DNA from: Phycisphaerales bacterium
GTDB lineage: Bacteria > Planctomycetota > Phycisphaerae > Phycisphaerales > UBA1924
DNA length: 5,968 nucleotides
Assembly: GCA_007124345.1 (NCBI GenBank)
Contig: SLFH01000029.1
Coordinates: 1 to 5,968 of the forward strand
Reading direction: 5' to 3'
Under the pieces are notes generated by a model. It was not told the origin of the DNA. It worked only from the letters and a program-made list of their open reading frames with translations, and did no database searches. A program made the position numbers and the translations under genes. Below are positions 1-5,132 of this stretch, in pieces (the stretch's first letter is position 1; each line of letters begins with the position of its first letter).

Positions 1-1
1 C

Positions 2-535
2 GAACCGCTGCCGGTCATCACATCGAGGGGCCCGGGCAACAAGACGGTCTTCCTTGTCGATCCCAAGGAGATGGATCCGGACCGCCCGATCGATGTCGTG
101 GCCGCGGGCCGGACCGACGCGGCGCAGAAGCACCCCGCCGGCGGCAAGCCCCCGCTGCACGAGGTCTGGATGCTCGGGCGGTTCCCCGCCAAGCGTCTGA
201 TCTTCGATGTGCTCTTGCACCGGTCGCTGGCGCGCGCGTGCATCCCGAGCGTCGGGGTCTACAGCGTGCAGCCCAACCTCGCCGAGACGCAGGAGCTCCG
301 CTGGCTCGACCGTTTCCCCGTCACGCCCAAGCTCGAGGTGCTCCAGCCGGGGATCGCCAACATCGCCCACGCGGCCTACCCCCGCTACACCGAACTCCTC
401 GGCCACCTCTTCGACCGCCTCGGCTGGGATGCGGGCGAGTTCATCGGGTACCGCTGCGATGTGGTCTACCCCGTCTGGGGCGGGGGGCACTGCATGATCT
501 TCGACTTCGGTCGCGAGGAAGAGGACGCGGGCTGA
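2..535 (+). CDS. Unrecognised protein, 3' end only (last 177 codons)
   Basis: The reading frame is open from the left edge of the window (codon at position 2) to a TGA at 533-535, so the gene starts outside the window. The first in-window ATG, at 71, has no clear Shine-Dalgarno sequence and protein-like sequence continues upstream of it, so it is probably internal. The visible part is soluble, with no membrane segment. It has a hydrophobic stretch with V-W-M-L-G-R-F, and its second half contains I-A-H-A-A-Y-x-R-Y, L-F-D-R-L-G-W and F-I-G-Y-R-x-D. This spacing faintly recalls GyrI-like effector-binding domains, but I do not consider that an assignment. It ends with an acidic tail (REEEDAG). 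Only 40 nt separate it from the next plus-strand gene, so the two are probably co-transcribed. Function unknown. Confidence 0.75.
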   Translation, partial: EPLPVITSRGPGNKTVFLVDPKEMDPDRPIDVVAAGRTDAAQKHPAGGKPPLHEVWMLGRFPAKRLIFDVLLHRSLARACIPSVGVYSVQPNLAETQELRWLDRFPVTPKLEVLQPGIANIAHAAYPRYTELLGHLFDRLGWDAGEFIGYRCDVVYPVWGGGHCMIFDFGREEEDAG

Positions 536-561
536 AACCGCTCACCCCGCCGGACACACCG

Positions 562-567
562 AAAGGA
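562..567 (+). promoter_or_regulatory. Shine-Dalgarno of the SRPBCC membrane protein gene
   Basis: AAAGGA lies 8 nt upstream of ATG 576 and 11 nt upstream of the tandem ATG at 579. It therefore favours 576 as the start. Confidence 0.6.
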
Positions 568-575
568 ACATCCAA

Positions 576-1493
576 ATGATGCATCGCTCCGACACGCGGA
601 CGCTGCGCTTCGCGCTCGCCGGCAACGCTGTTTTTTCGCTGATCTCGGCCTCCGTGCTTGTCTCGCTGCCCGGGCTCGTCGGGGGGTGGCTCGGCGGGTG
701 GCCGTCGTGGGTGCTGGTCGCGATCGGTGCCGGGCTTGGCGTGTTCGCGGCGGACCTGCTCCATCAGGCAACGCGCAGACGCGTGGCGACCTGGCGCGCG
801 CTGTACGCCAGCCTCGCGGACTTCGCCTGGGTCGCGGGGACGGTCGTGCTGCTGCTGGTCCCCGGCGTGTTCTCCCCGGGCGGGGCGATCCTGGCGTTGG
901 GCGTCGCGGCTGCCGTGCTGGGCTTCGGAGCCTTGCAGTTGATCGGGATCGGCAGGGCGCACCGCGTACGGAGCGGGGTGTACCGACACTGCATCCTCGT
1001 GGGCGTCGACGCGCCCGCCGCGGCGATGTGGGGCGTGATCGGGCGGATCGGGGACATCCACCGGTACGCGCCGATGCTTCAGGATTCGTGCGTGCTGGAC
1101 GACCGCGAGCCGGGCCCCGGCGCGGTGCGGTCCTGCACCGATCGCGCCGGGAGGCACTGGAGCGAAGAATGCACAGAGTTCCGTGAGGGAGAGGGCTTCA
1201 CCGTCCGCTTCCTGACCGACGAGCCCGGCTTTCCCTTCCCCGCCCGCTCGATGCACGGCGGCTGGGAGGTTCGACCGGCCGGGAACGGCTCGACGGTACA
1301 GGTCTGGTGGGAACTGGAACCGTCGTCGAAACTGCCGGCGCCGGTGCTGATGCCCATGCTCGGGCTGAAGGCGGACCTTGACTTTCCAAAGGTCATTCGG
1401 CGTATGGCTGAAGCCGCGTCGCCGGAGGGACAAAGCTCATGGTCCGCACGCGAGCGTGGCTTGCGTGGACGCCTGTTGCCCAGGCTGTGCTGA
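576..1493 (+). CDS. Four-helix membrane protein with C-terminal SRPBCC-like domain
   Basis: This 305-residue protein has two parts. Residues about 13-125 form four hydrophobic segments (roughly 13-34, 44-62, 82-98 and 102-125), with a basic loop (Q-A-T-R-R-R) between the second and third. Residues about 137-280 look like an SRPBCC/polyketide-cyclase-type fold. It opens with V-D-A-P-A-A-A-M-W-G-V-I and I-H-R-Y-A-P, then has a G-A-V-R-S turn, E-E-C-T-E-F, and a late strand V-Q-V-W-W-E-L before a long C-terminal helix. SRPBCC domains bind hydrophobic ligands in a deep pocket; the ligand here is unknown. The last 25 residues are arginine-rich and may be unstructured. The start is supported by AAAGGA at 562-567, 8 nt before ATG 576; a second ATG follows at 579. 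The frame call is firm, the SRPBCC call moderate, and the physiological role unknown. Confidence 0.8.
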   Translation: MMHRSDTRTLRFALAGNAVFSLISASVLVSLPGLVGGWLGGWPSWVLVAIGAGLGVFAADLLHQATRRRVATWRALYASLADFAWVAGTVVLLLVPGVFSPGGAILALGVAAAVLGFGALQLIGIGRAHRVRSGVYRHCILVGVDAPAAAMWGVIGRIGDIHRYAPMLQDSCVLDDREPGPGAVRSCTDRAGRHWSEECTEFREGEGFTVRFLTDEPGFPFPARSMHGGWEVRPAGNGSTVQVWWELEPSSKLPAPVLMPMLGLKADLDFPKVIRRMAEAASPEGQSSWSARERGLRGRLLPRLC

Positions 1494-1507
1494 GCGTCGC
1501 CGAACCC

Positions 1508-2476
1508 TCACCACCCCAGCACATACGCGAAGATCAGCGGCGCCACGATCGACGCGTCGGACTCGATCATGAATCGCGGCGTGTCCTTCTCCAGCTTGCC
1601 CCAGGTGATCTTCTCCCCCGGTTCGGCGCCCGAGTACGACCCGAAGCTCGTGGTCGAGTCGCCGATCTGGCAGAAGTACGACCAGACTGGCACATCCTGC
1701 TTGAGGTCGAAGTTGAGCATCGGCACGACGCAGATGGGGAAGTCGCCGGCGATGCCGCCGCCGATCTGGAAGAAGCCGACGCCCGAGCCCTTTGGCGCGA
1801 TCTCCTTGTACCACTTCGCGAGGCTGACCATGTAGTCGACGCCGGGGCGGATGATCGTCGTCCGCGAGAGCTCGCCCTCGATGTTGCGGGCGGTGAAGAT
1901 GTTGCCGAGCGTCGAGTCCTCCCAGCCGGGGACGAAGATGGGGAGGTTCTTCTCCGCCGCGGCGAGCAGCCACGAGTTTTTCGGGTCGGCCTGGTACTGC
2001 CCTTCGAGCTCGCCCGAGAGGAGCAGACGGTAGAAGAACTCGTGCGGCAGGAGCGTTTCGCCCTTCTCATCGGCTTCCTTCCAGATCCGCATCATCGAGC
2101 CCTCGATCCTGCGGATCGCCTCTTCCTCTGGGATGCAGGTGTCGGTGACGCGGGCGAGCCCCTCGTCGAGGAGGGCCTGCTCGTCGTCCGCCGTCAGCTC
2201 GCGATAGTTGGGCACGGGGCGGTAGTGGTCGTGGGCGACGAGGTTGAAGACATCCTCTTCGAGGTTGGCGCCGGTGCAGCTGATCGCGTGCACCTTGCCC
2301 TTGCGGATCATCTCGGCAAGCGAGCGCCCGAGCTCCGCGGTGCTCATCGCGCCCGCGAGTGTCAGGAACATCACCCCGCCCCGGTCGAGGTGGTCGTTCC
2401 ACGCCTTGGCGGCACGGACCGTGGTCGCGGCGTTGAAGTGGCGGTAATGCTCGTCCATGAAGGCTCTGATGCTCAC
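1508..2476 (-). CDS. Deoxyhypusine synthase family protein (probable polyamine enzyme, homospermidine-synthase-like)
   Basis: A 322-residue cytosolic protein of the NAD-dependent deoxyhypusine synthase family, which transfers an aminobutyl group from spermidine to an amine. Family signs in order are C-T-G-A-N-L-E-E-D-V-F at 67-77, the dinucleotide-site-like P-G-W-E-D-S-T-L-G-N at 183-192, a G-G-G turn at 239-241, S-G-A-E-P-G-E at 282-288 and T-W-G-K-L with Lys294 matching the catalytic lysine. The C-terminus (E-S-D-A-S-I-V-A-P-L) is also typical, and the length is close to the family norm. Eukaryotes and archaea use these enzymes to modify eIF5A/aIF5A. Bacteria lack that substrate, and several bacterial homologues make homospermidine. 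Differences from the eukaryotic active site are described in the findings. Translation starts at GTG (2474-2476) behind GGAGGT. The gene faces the SRPBCC gene with a 14-nt gap and diverges from the pseudopilin gene. Confidence 0.9.
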   Translation of the reverse strand: MSIRAFMDEHYRHFNAATTVRAAKAWNDHLDRGGVMFLTLAGAMSTAELGRSLAEMIRKGKVHAISCTGANLEEDVFNLVAHDHYRPVPNYRELTADDEQALLDEGLARVTDTCIPEEEAIRRIEGSMMRIWKEADEKGETLLPHEFFYRLLLSGELEGQYQADPKNSWLLAAAEKNLPIFVPGWEDSTLGNIFTARNIEGELSRTTIIRPGVDYMVSLAKWYKEIAPKGSGVGFFQIGGGIAGDFPICVVPMLNFDLKQDVPVWSYFCQIGDSTTSFGSYSGAEPGEKITWGKLEKDTPRFMIESDASIVAPLIFAYVLGW

Positions 2477-2481
2477 GGGTG

Positions 2482-2487
2482 ACCTCC
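2482..2487 (-). promoter_or_regulatory. Strong Shine-Dalgarno fixing the GTG start of the deoxyhypusine synthase homologue
   Basis: On the minus strand GGAGGT ends 5 nt before the GTG at 2476-2474. This near-perfect match supports GTG rather than the in-frame ATG six codons later. Confidence 0.75.
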
Positions 2488-2506
2488 GGATGGGTGTTCA
2501 GGTGTA

Positions 2507-2535
2507 GTTTTATGGGGTTTGGCAGGGTCCGAAAA
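2507..2535 (-). promoter_or_regulatory. Candidate promoter for the deoxyhypusine synthase homologue
   Basis: Read on the minus strand, TAAAAC (plus 2507-2512) matches the -10 consensus at four of six bases. It lies 17 nt from TTTTCG (plus 2530-2535), a poor -35. This is one of the less GC-rich parts of the window. The -35 candidate lies in the first copy of the direct repeat. Weak call, made from spacing and composition only. Confidence 0.2.
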
Positions 2536-2559
2536 ATCTTTGTTGAGGGTTCGAAAATC
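2524..2559. repeat. Tandem imperfect direct repeat, 22-nt period, in the divergent intergenic region
   Basis: Copy 1 (2524-2538) reads AGGGTCCGAAAAATC and copy 2 (2546-2559) reads AGGGTTCGAAAATC. They differ by one C/T change and one A in the A-run. Starts are 22 nt apart, about two turns of the helix, so both copies would face the same side of the DNA. They lie between two divergent genes and could be a tandem regulator site serving either or both. The repeat is directly visible; its function is inferred. Confidence 0.5.
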
Positions 2560-2562
2560 CGC

Positions 2563-2591
2563 TTGCGTCATGCGTCTTGATTCAGTACGGT
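2563..2591 (+). promoter_or_regulatory. Candidate promoter of the pseudopilin cluster
   Basis: TTGCGT (2563-2568) and TACGGT (2586-2591) are separated by 17 nt. Each matches the housekeeping consensus at three of six bases, at the most conserved positions (TTG; TA and the final T). Transcription would begin near 2598, leaving a leader of about 33 nt that consists mostly of the hairpin at 2607-2622. The call rests on spacing and position only. Confidence 0.25.
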
Positions 2592-2606
2592 CGATCCTGT
2601 GGAAAC

Positions 2607-2622
2607 CCTTACCGCTGTAAGG
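2607..2622 (+). promoter_or_regulatory. Leader hairpin covering the Shine-Dalgarno of the pseudopilin gene
   Basis: CCTTAC (2607-2612) and GTAAGG (2617-2622) form a perfect 6-bp stem around the loop CGCT. The Shine-Dalgarno AAGGAG (2619-2624) has its first four bases in the 3' arm of the stem. If the mRNA folds this way, ribosome access to ATG 2631 would be limited. The complementarity is plain; regulation is inferred. Confidence 0.5.
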
Positions 2623-2630
2623 AGTTCGGG

Positions 2631-3431
2631 ATGGAACGCGAAACAGCCCGCTTGACCCGCCGCGGCTTCACGATCCTCGAACTGATCGTAGTCGTGCTCG
2701 TGATCGGGGTGCTCTTCTCGCTGGCGCTGCCCTCATTGGCGGCGGCGAGGGATCGCGCTGGCGAGCTTGCCTGCCTCGCCAGGGCAAGGTCCTGCTACTT
2801 CGCGGTGCAGACCTACGCCGACTCAAACCGCGACCTCGCCCCGGTCCCTTGGCCGTTGGTGTCGAGCACCATTCCGTCGCCGCTGCGCGTGCGGATCTAC
2901 TACGGTTCGGGCGGCTGGGTTGAAACCGACTATTTCCATGCACAGTCGTGGGGTTATGTGGTCATGGCCTCTGACCCGCAGGATCCTAACGCGTTCCTGT
3001 GCGCCGGGGTGCGCGACGACATCGACCGAGAGCACCCTTACATCCGCGGAGTCGGCGGTGAGATCTATATGTACGGCTACCGGTTGCTCAGCAGCACCTT
3101 CTTGCTGAGCGACGCGTACCGCGCCCACCCCCAGTTTTTCGCTCCGGATTCACCTCAACTCGTGTCCGATCTCGGGCCGCAGCGACTGACCTCCACGGCC
3201 TTCCCTTCCTCGAAAGCGCTGCTGTTCGAGTCTTTTGTGTTTCACAGAAGCAACAGCGGCAGGCGGACCATGGACCTCGATCCGCCTTCTGCGCCCGTGG
3301 CGCTGGCCGACGGATCGGCCAGAGCGATCGACTTCAGAACCGCCAACGAACCGGTTGACAACCGCTTCCGACCCTCCGTCCGAACACCGATGCACAACAC
3401 GCGTCACGGCGTACGGGGGAGAGATTTTTGA
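2631..3431 (+). CDS. Pseudopilin-like protein with type IV prepilin N-terminal methylation motif
   Basis: This 266-residue protein begins with a short basic leader and R-G-F-T-I-L-E-L. That gives a prepilin peptidase site between Gly12 and Phe13, with the conserved Glu at mature position 5 (Glu17). A hydrophobic helix follows at about 15-38. Such proteins are inserted in the inner membrane, cleaved and N-methylated by PilD-type peptidase, and assembled into pili or type II secretion pseudopili. Residues C-Y-F-A-V-Q-T-Y-A-D-S-N at 55-66 and V-A-L-A-D-G-S at 223-229 fit the many planctomycete proteins with this organisation (DUF1559-like), though the globular domain is divergent. ATG 2631 is preferred over the upstream TTG at 2577 because AAGGAG lies 6 nt before it and the leader peptide then has a normal length. 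The stop overlaps the next start (TGATG). Substrate and assembly partner are unknown. Confidence 0.85.
   Translation: MERETARLTRRGFTILELIVVVLVIGVLFSLALPSLAAARDRAGELACLARARSCYFAVQTYADSNRDLAPVPWPLVSSTIPSPLRVRIYYGSGGWVETDYFHAQSWGYVVMASDPQDPNAFLCAGVRDDIDREHPYIRGVGGEIYMYGYRLLSSTFLLSDAYRAHPQFFAPDSPQLVSDLGPQRLTSTAFPSSKALLFESFVFHRSNSGRRTMDLDPPSAPVALADGSARAIDFRTANEPVDNRFRPSVRTPMHNTRHGVRGRDF
3415..3421 (+). promoter_or_regulatory. Shine-Dalgarno of the small ORF, inside the pseudopilin gene
   Basis: GGGGGAG ends 9 nt before ATG 3431 and lies in the last codons of the pseudopilin gene. Its quality and spacing are the main support, with the overlaps, for translation of the small ORF. Confidence 0.45.
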
Positions 3432-3568
3432 TGCGGCCACCACTATCGTTTACGCCCCGCTCTGTTGCAATGGTGCGCTGCACCGCAGAGGAGCTTGCAG
3501 CGATTTCGCCTATGCGAGCATATGAAGTGACACGCATCATGCATTTGTGCGATCAGGGGAGCACATGA
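3431..3568 (+). CDS. Small ORF of 45 residues overlapping both neighbouring genes
   Basis: ATG 3431 shares its A with the stop of the pseudopilin gene (TGATG, 3429-3433). The stop TGA (3566-3568) overlaps the start of the next gene (ATGA, 3565-3568). A good Shine-Dalgarno, GGGGGAG (3415-3421), lies 9 nt upstream of the ATG. The product has no membrane segment. It begins M-R-P-P-L-S-F and has a possible amphipathic helix around C-T-A-E-E-L-A-A-I, plus two cysteines (17 and 40). I recognise no family. Its third codon positions are only about 56% G+C (25 of 45), low for a GC-rich genome, which argues for caution. It could be a real small protein or a translated linker that carries ribosomes to the downstream gene. 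If it is not coding, 3432-3564 is a plain 133-nt spacer. Confidence 0.5.
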   Translation: MRPPLSFTPRSVAMVRCTAEELAAISPMRAYEVTRIMHLCDQGST

Positions 3569-4338
3569 CGCCAAGAACCAAACTCACAGTGGCACTCGCG
3601 ATCATATGCGTCGTAATCCTTGCGGCAATCTGGCTGCCCCGCCTGATGTCCGCCTCCGAATCTCAGGGCGCGTTCCCGCAGCCGGATCCCGCGCCGCGGA
3701 CACCGCACAGACTCAACAGCGAGCGCGCGGTGGAAAACCTTGCTTCAGCAGCGGTCAGCTCAGTTCGTGAGGCGGCGAGTCAGGCGGGTGTCGCCTCACT
3801 CCCGGAACTCACCGAATCCGTTCAAGAAACCGTTCTCGCCGCCGCAGGCGCCGACGCGGACAGGTATTTCAGTTTGCAGGATCGCATCGGGGGCACGCTC
3901 ACGCCGCGCGCCGAGCGGGTGGTCGAACGCATGGCCTCGCACCCAGATCTCGGCATGCCCGAGGAGGAATGGCGAGGGCTTTCGTACGAAGCGAAGGTCG
4001 CGCACGCGCTCTCCAACCCCCGGCTGACCGGCACGGACTGGTCGTCCGCCGACGCTGACAATATCGAGGTGCTTGTCAGCCCCGACCCGCCGCCGCTGCC
4101 CCGGGGCTGGGTCGTCCGCGGGCGGGGCAGCATCTTCGACCCTCCCGATATGCGCGGCCTCTTTTCCAACATGAGGGAGGACCCGAAATCGTCGGTCTGG
4201 CTCATCGTGCCGGTTGAACTTAGCAGCGAACGGCGGGTCTTCCGGATCCAGTTCCTGCACTGGCCCGAGACCGAGACCTGGCACCCGATCCGCTTCGAGT
4301 CGATCGGACCGGGCGACGGGCCAAACATCCTGTTCTGA
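3565..4338 (+). CDS. Membrane-anchored protein of unknown function
   Basis: A 257-residue protein with a short basic start (M-T-P-R-T-K) and one hydrophobic segment at about 8-27. This is either a signal anchor or an uncleaved signal peptide, because no clear cleavage site or lipobox follows. A proline-rich linker (about 36-48) leads to a helical region with charged and alanine-rich stretches (about 52-150). A C-terminal part follows with strand-like segments, including S-V-W-L-I-V-P-V-E-L and F-R-I-Q-F-L-H-W. I recognise no domain. ATG 3565 is chosen over the in-frame GTG at 3547 because AGGGGAG (3555-3561) lies just upstream, though the 3-nt gap is short, and because the ATG overlaps the small ORF stop. 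Being co-directional with the pseudopilin gene, it may act with it at the envelope; this is inference. Confidence 0.75.
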   Translation: MTPRTKLTVALAIICVVILAAIWLPRLMSASESQGAFPQPDPAPRTPHRLNSERAVENLASAAVSSVREAASQAGVASLPELTESVQETVLAAAGADADRYFSLQDRIGGTLTPRAERVVERMASHPDLGMPEEEWRGLSYEAKVAHALSNPRLTGTDWSSADADNIEVLVSPDPPPLPRGWVVRGRGSIFDPPDMRGLFSNMREDPKSSVWLIVPVELSSERRVFRIQFLHWPETETWHPIRFESIGPGDGPNILF

Positions 4339-4359
4339 CCCGCCTTTCAATCGCCGCAC

Positions 4360-4372
4360 GCGCCACCGGCGC
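4360..4372. terminator. Weak hairpin between convergent genes
   Basis: GCGCC (4360-4364), loop ACC, GGCGC (4368-4372) form a 5-bp stem in the 39-nt gap between two converging genes. No T-run follows on either strand, so an intrinsic terminator is doubtful. It is listed because of its location. Confidence 0.2.
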
Positions 4373-4377
4373 ACGCA

Positions 4378-5127
4378 TTAGGACGGCGTCGGTCCAGCGC
4401 TTGGATCCATCGCTTCCTTCAATGCCCCGCAGAGCACGCCCGCCAGAGTCTCCGCCCGCTCGGCGTCGGCGAGTAGATCGCTGCGGACTTCCAGCTCAAG
4501 CCCCAGGTACAACCAGGACGCGAAACAACGGCGCAGTGCGGTGGTGTGGCCGTCGGCAACGCCTTCGTACGGCTCGTTGGCCCGGGTGTCCAGGCCCGTC
4601 CGATCCCGGATCGCTTCGATCCAGCGCTCCCCGATCTCACGCTCCGCCCTCCGGGCGGGGTCGAAGAGGACGCCGACCTCGACGCTCCGGCGCGCCCCTT
4701 CAAAGACCGGCGTGAAGGAGTGGATCGAGATGTGCAGCGTCGTCAGGCCGGCCGCGGCCGCAAGATCGACGAGCTGGATCGCCCGCGACCGCAGCGGCGT
4801 GTAATGTGCCGCGAGGATCTCCCGCTTGTCGTCCTCGTGCAGCCCCCGCGTGTACTCCGACAAGAGGCCGGGGTTATCCAGCGAGCGGTTCGGCTCGACG
4901 ACGAGGCGAGAGACAGTCGAGAGGAGCAGCGGCGCCCCCAGGTCGGAGGCGAAGCGCAGCGCGACGGGCAGCACGCCCTCGTCATATCCCCTGTGCGAGT
5001 TCAGGTCGGCCTCGGCGCCGGCGAAGGCTTCGGTCCATGGCTCGGGCACGCGGTTTCCCGCGTGCTCGCACGAGAGCATGATGAAGGGAGTGAGGTGCGG
5101 GCGGCCGGACTGGGGCGAGGGAGCCAT
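4378..5127 (-). CDS. N-formylglutamate amidohydrolase family protein
   Basis: This 249-residue cytosolic protein matches the N-formylglutamate amidohydrolase family, zinc-dependent hydrolases related to carboxypeptidase-like amidases. Motifs in order are S-C-E-H-A-G-N at 19-25, H-R-G-Y-D at 45-49, S-R-L-V-V-E-P-N-R at 73-81, I-H-S-F-T-P at 135-140, N-E-P-Y-E-G at 184-189 and E-V-R-S-D-L at 213-218. The histidines and acidic residues in the first, second and fourth motifs are the expected metal and catalytic positions. The classical member releases formate from N-formylglutamate at the end of histidine degradation, but no hut gene is visible here. The neighbour is a GCS2-family ligase, so another N-acyl or amide glutamate substrate is plausible. 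ATG 5127 lies 5 nt after the stop of the upstream gene, with GGAGG (plus 5138-5142) inside that gene's end. Confidence 0.85.
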   Translation of the reverse strand: MAPSPQSGRPHLTPFIMLSCEHAGNRVPEPWTEAFAGAEADLNSHRGYDEGVLPVALRFASDLGAPLLLSTVSRLVVEPNRSLDNPGLLSEYTRGLHEDDKREILAAHYTPLRSRAIQLVDLAAAAGLTTLHISIHSFTPVFEGARRSVEVGVLFDPARRAEREIGERWIEAIRDRTGLDTRANEPYEGVADGHTTALRRCFASWLYLGLELEVRSDLLADAERAETLAGVLCGALKEAMDPSAGPTPS

Positions 5128-5132
5128 GCGCT

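Noticed and set aside
441..1433. Long minus-strand open frame opposite the SRPBCC membrane protein.
   Set aside because: Its product is rich in Arg, Pro and His with no domain features, as expected for an antisense frame in GC-rich DNA. The plus-strand frame has membrane helices and a Shine-Dalgarno.
1439..2482. Long plus-strand open frame opposite the deoxyhypusine synthase homologue.
   Set aside because: It is the antisense shadow of a GC-rich gene. Its translation is low complexity and rich in V, E, R and D, while the minus-strand frame gives a clear enzyme family.
2577..2630. N-terminal extension of the pseudopilin protein from TTG 2577.
   Set aside because: There is no Shine-Dalgarno before the TTG, the extension would give an unusually long leader before the G-F-T site, and ATG 2631 has AAGGAG at good spacing.
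3472..3484. GGTGC-GCT-GCACC hairpin downstream of the pseudopilin stop as a terminator.
   Set aside because: The stem is only 5 bp, no T-run follows, and it would break a unit whose genes overlap.
3511..3522. Perfect inverted repeat TATGC-GA-GCATA, with a palindromic ATGCAT nearby at 3539-3544, as a possible operator.
   Set aside because: It lies inside the likely small ORF and between co-directional coupled genes, no promoter of fair quality is seen there, and short palindromes of this size arise by chance.
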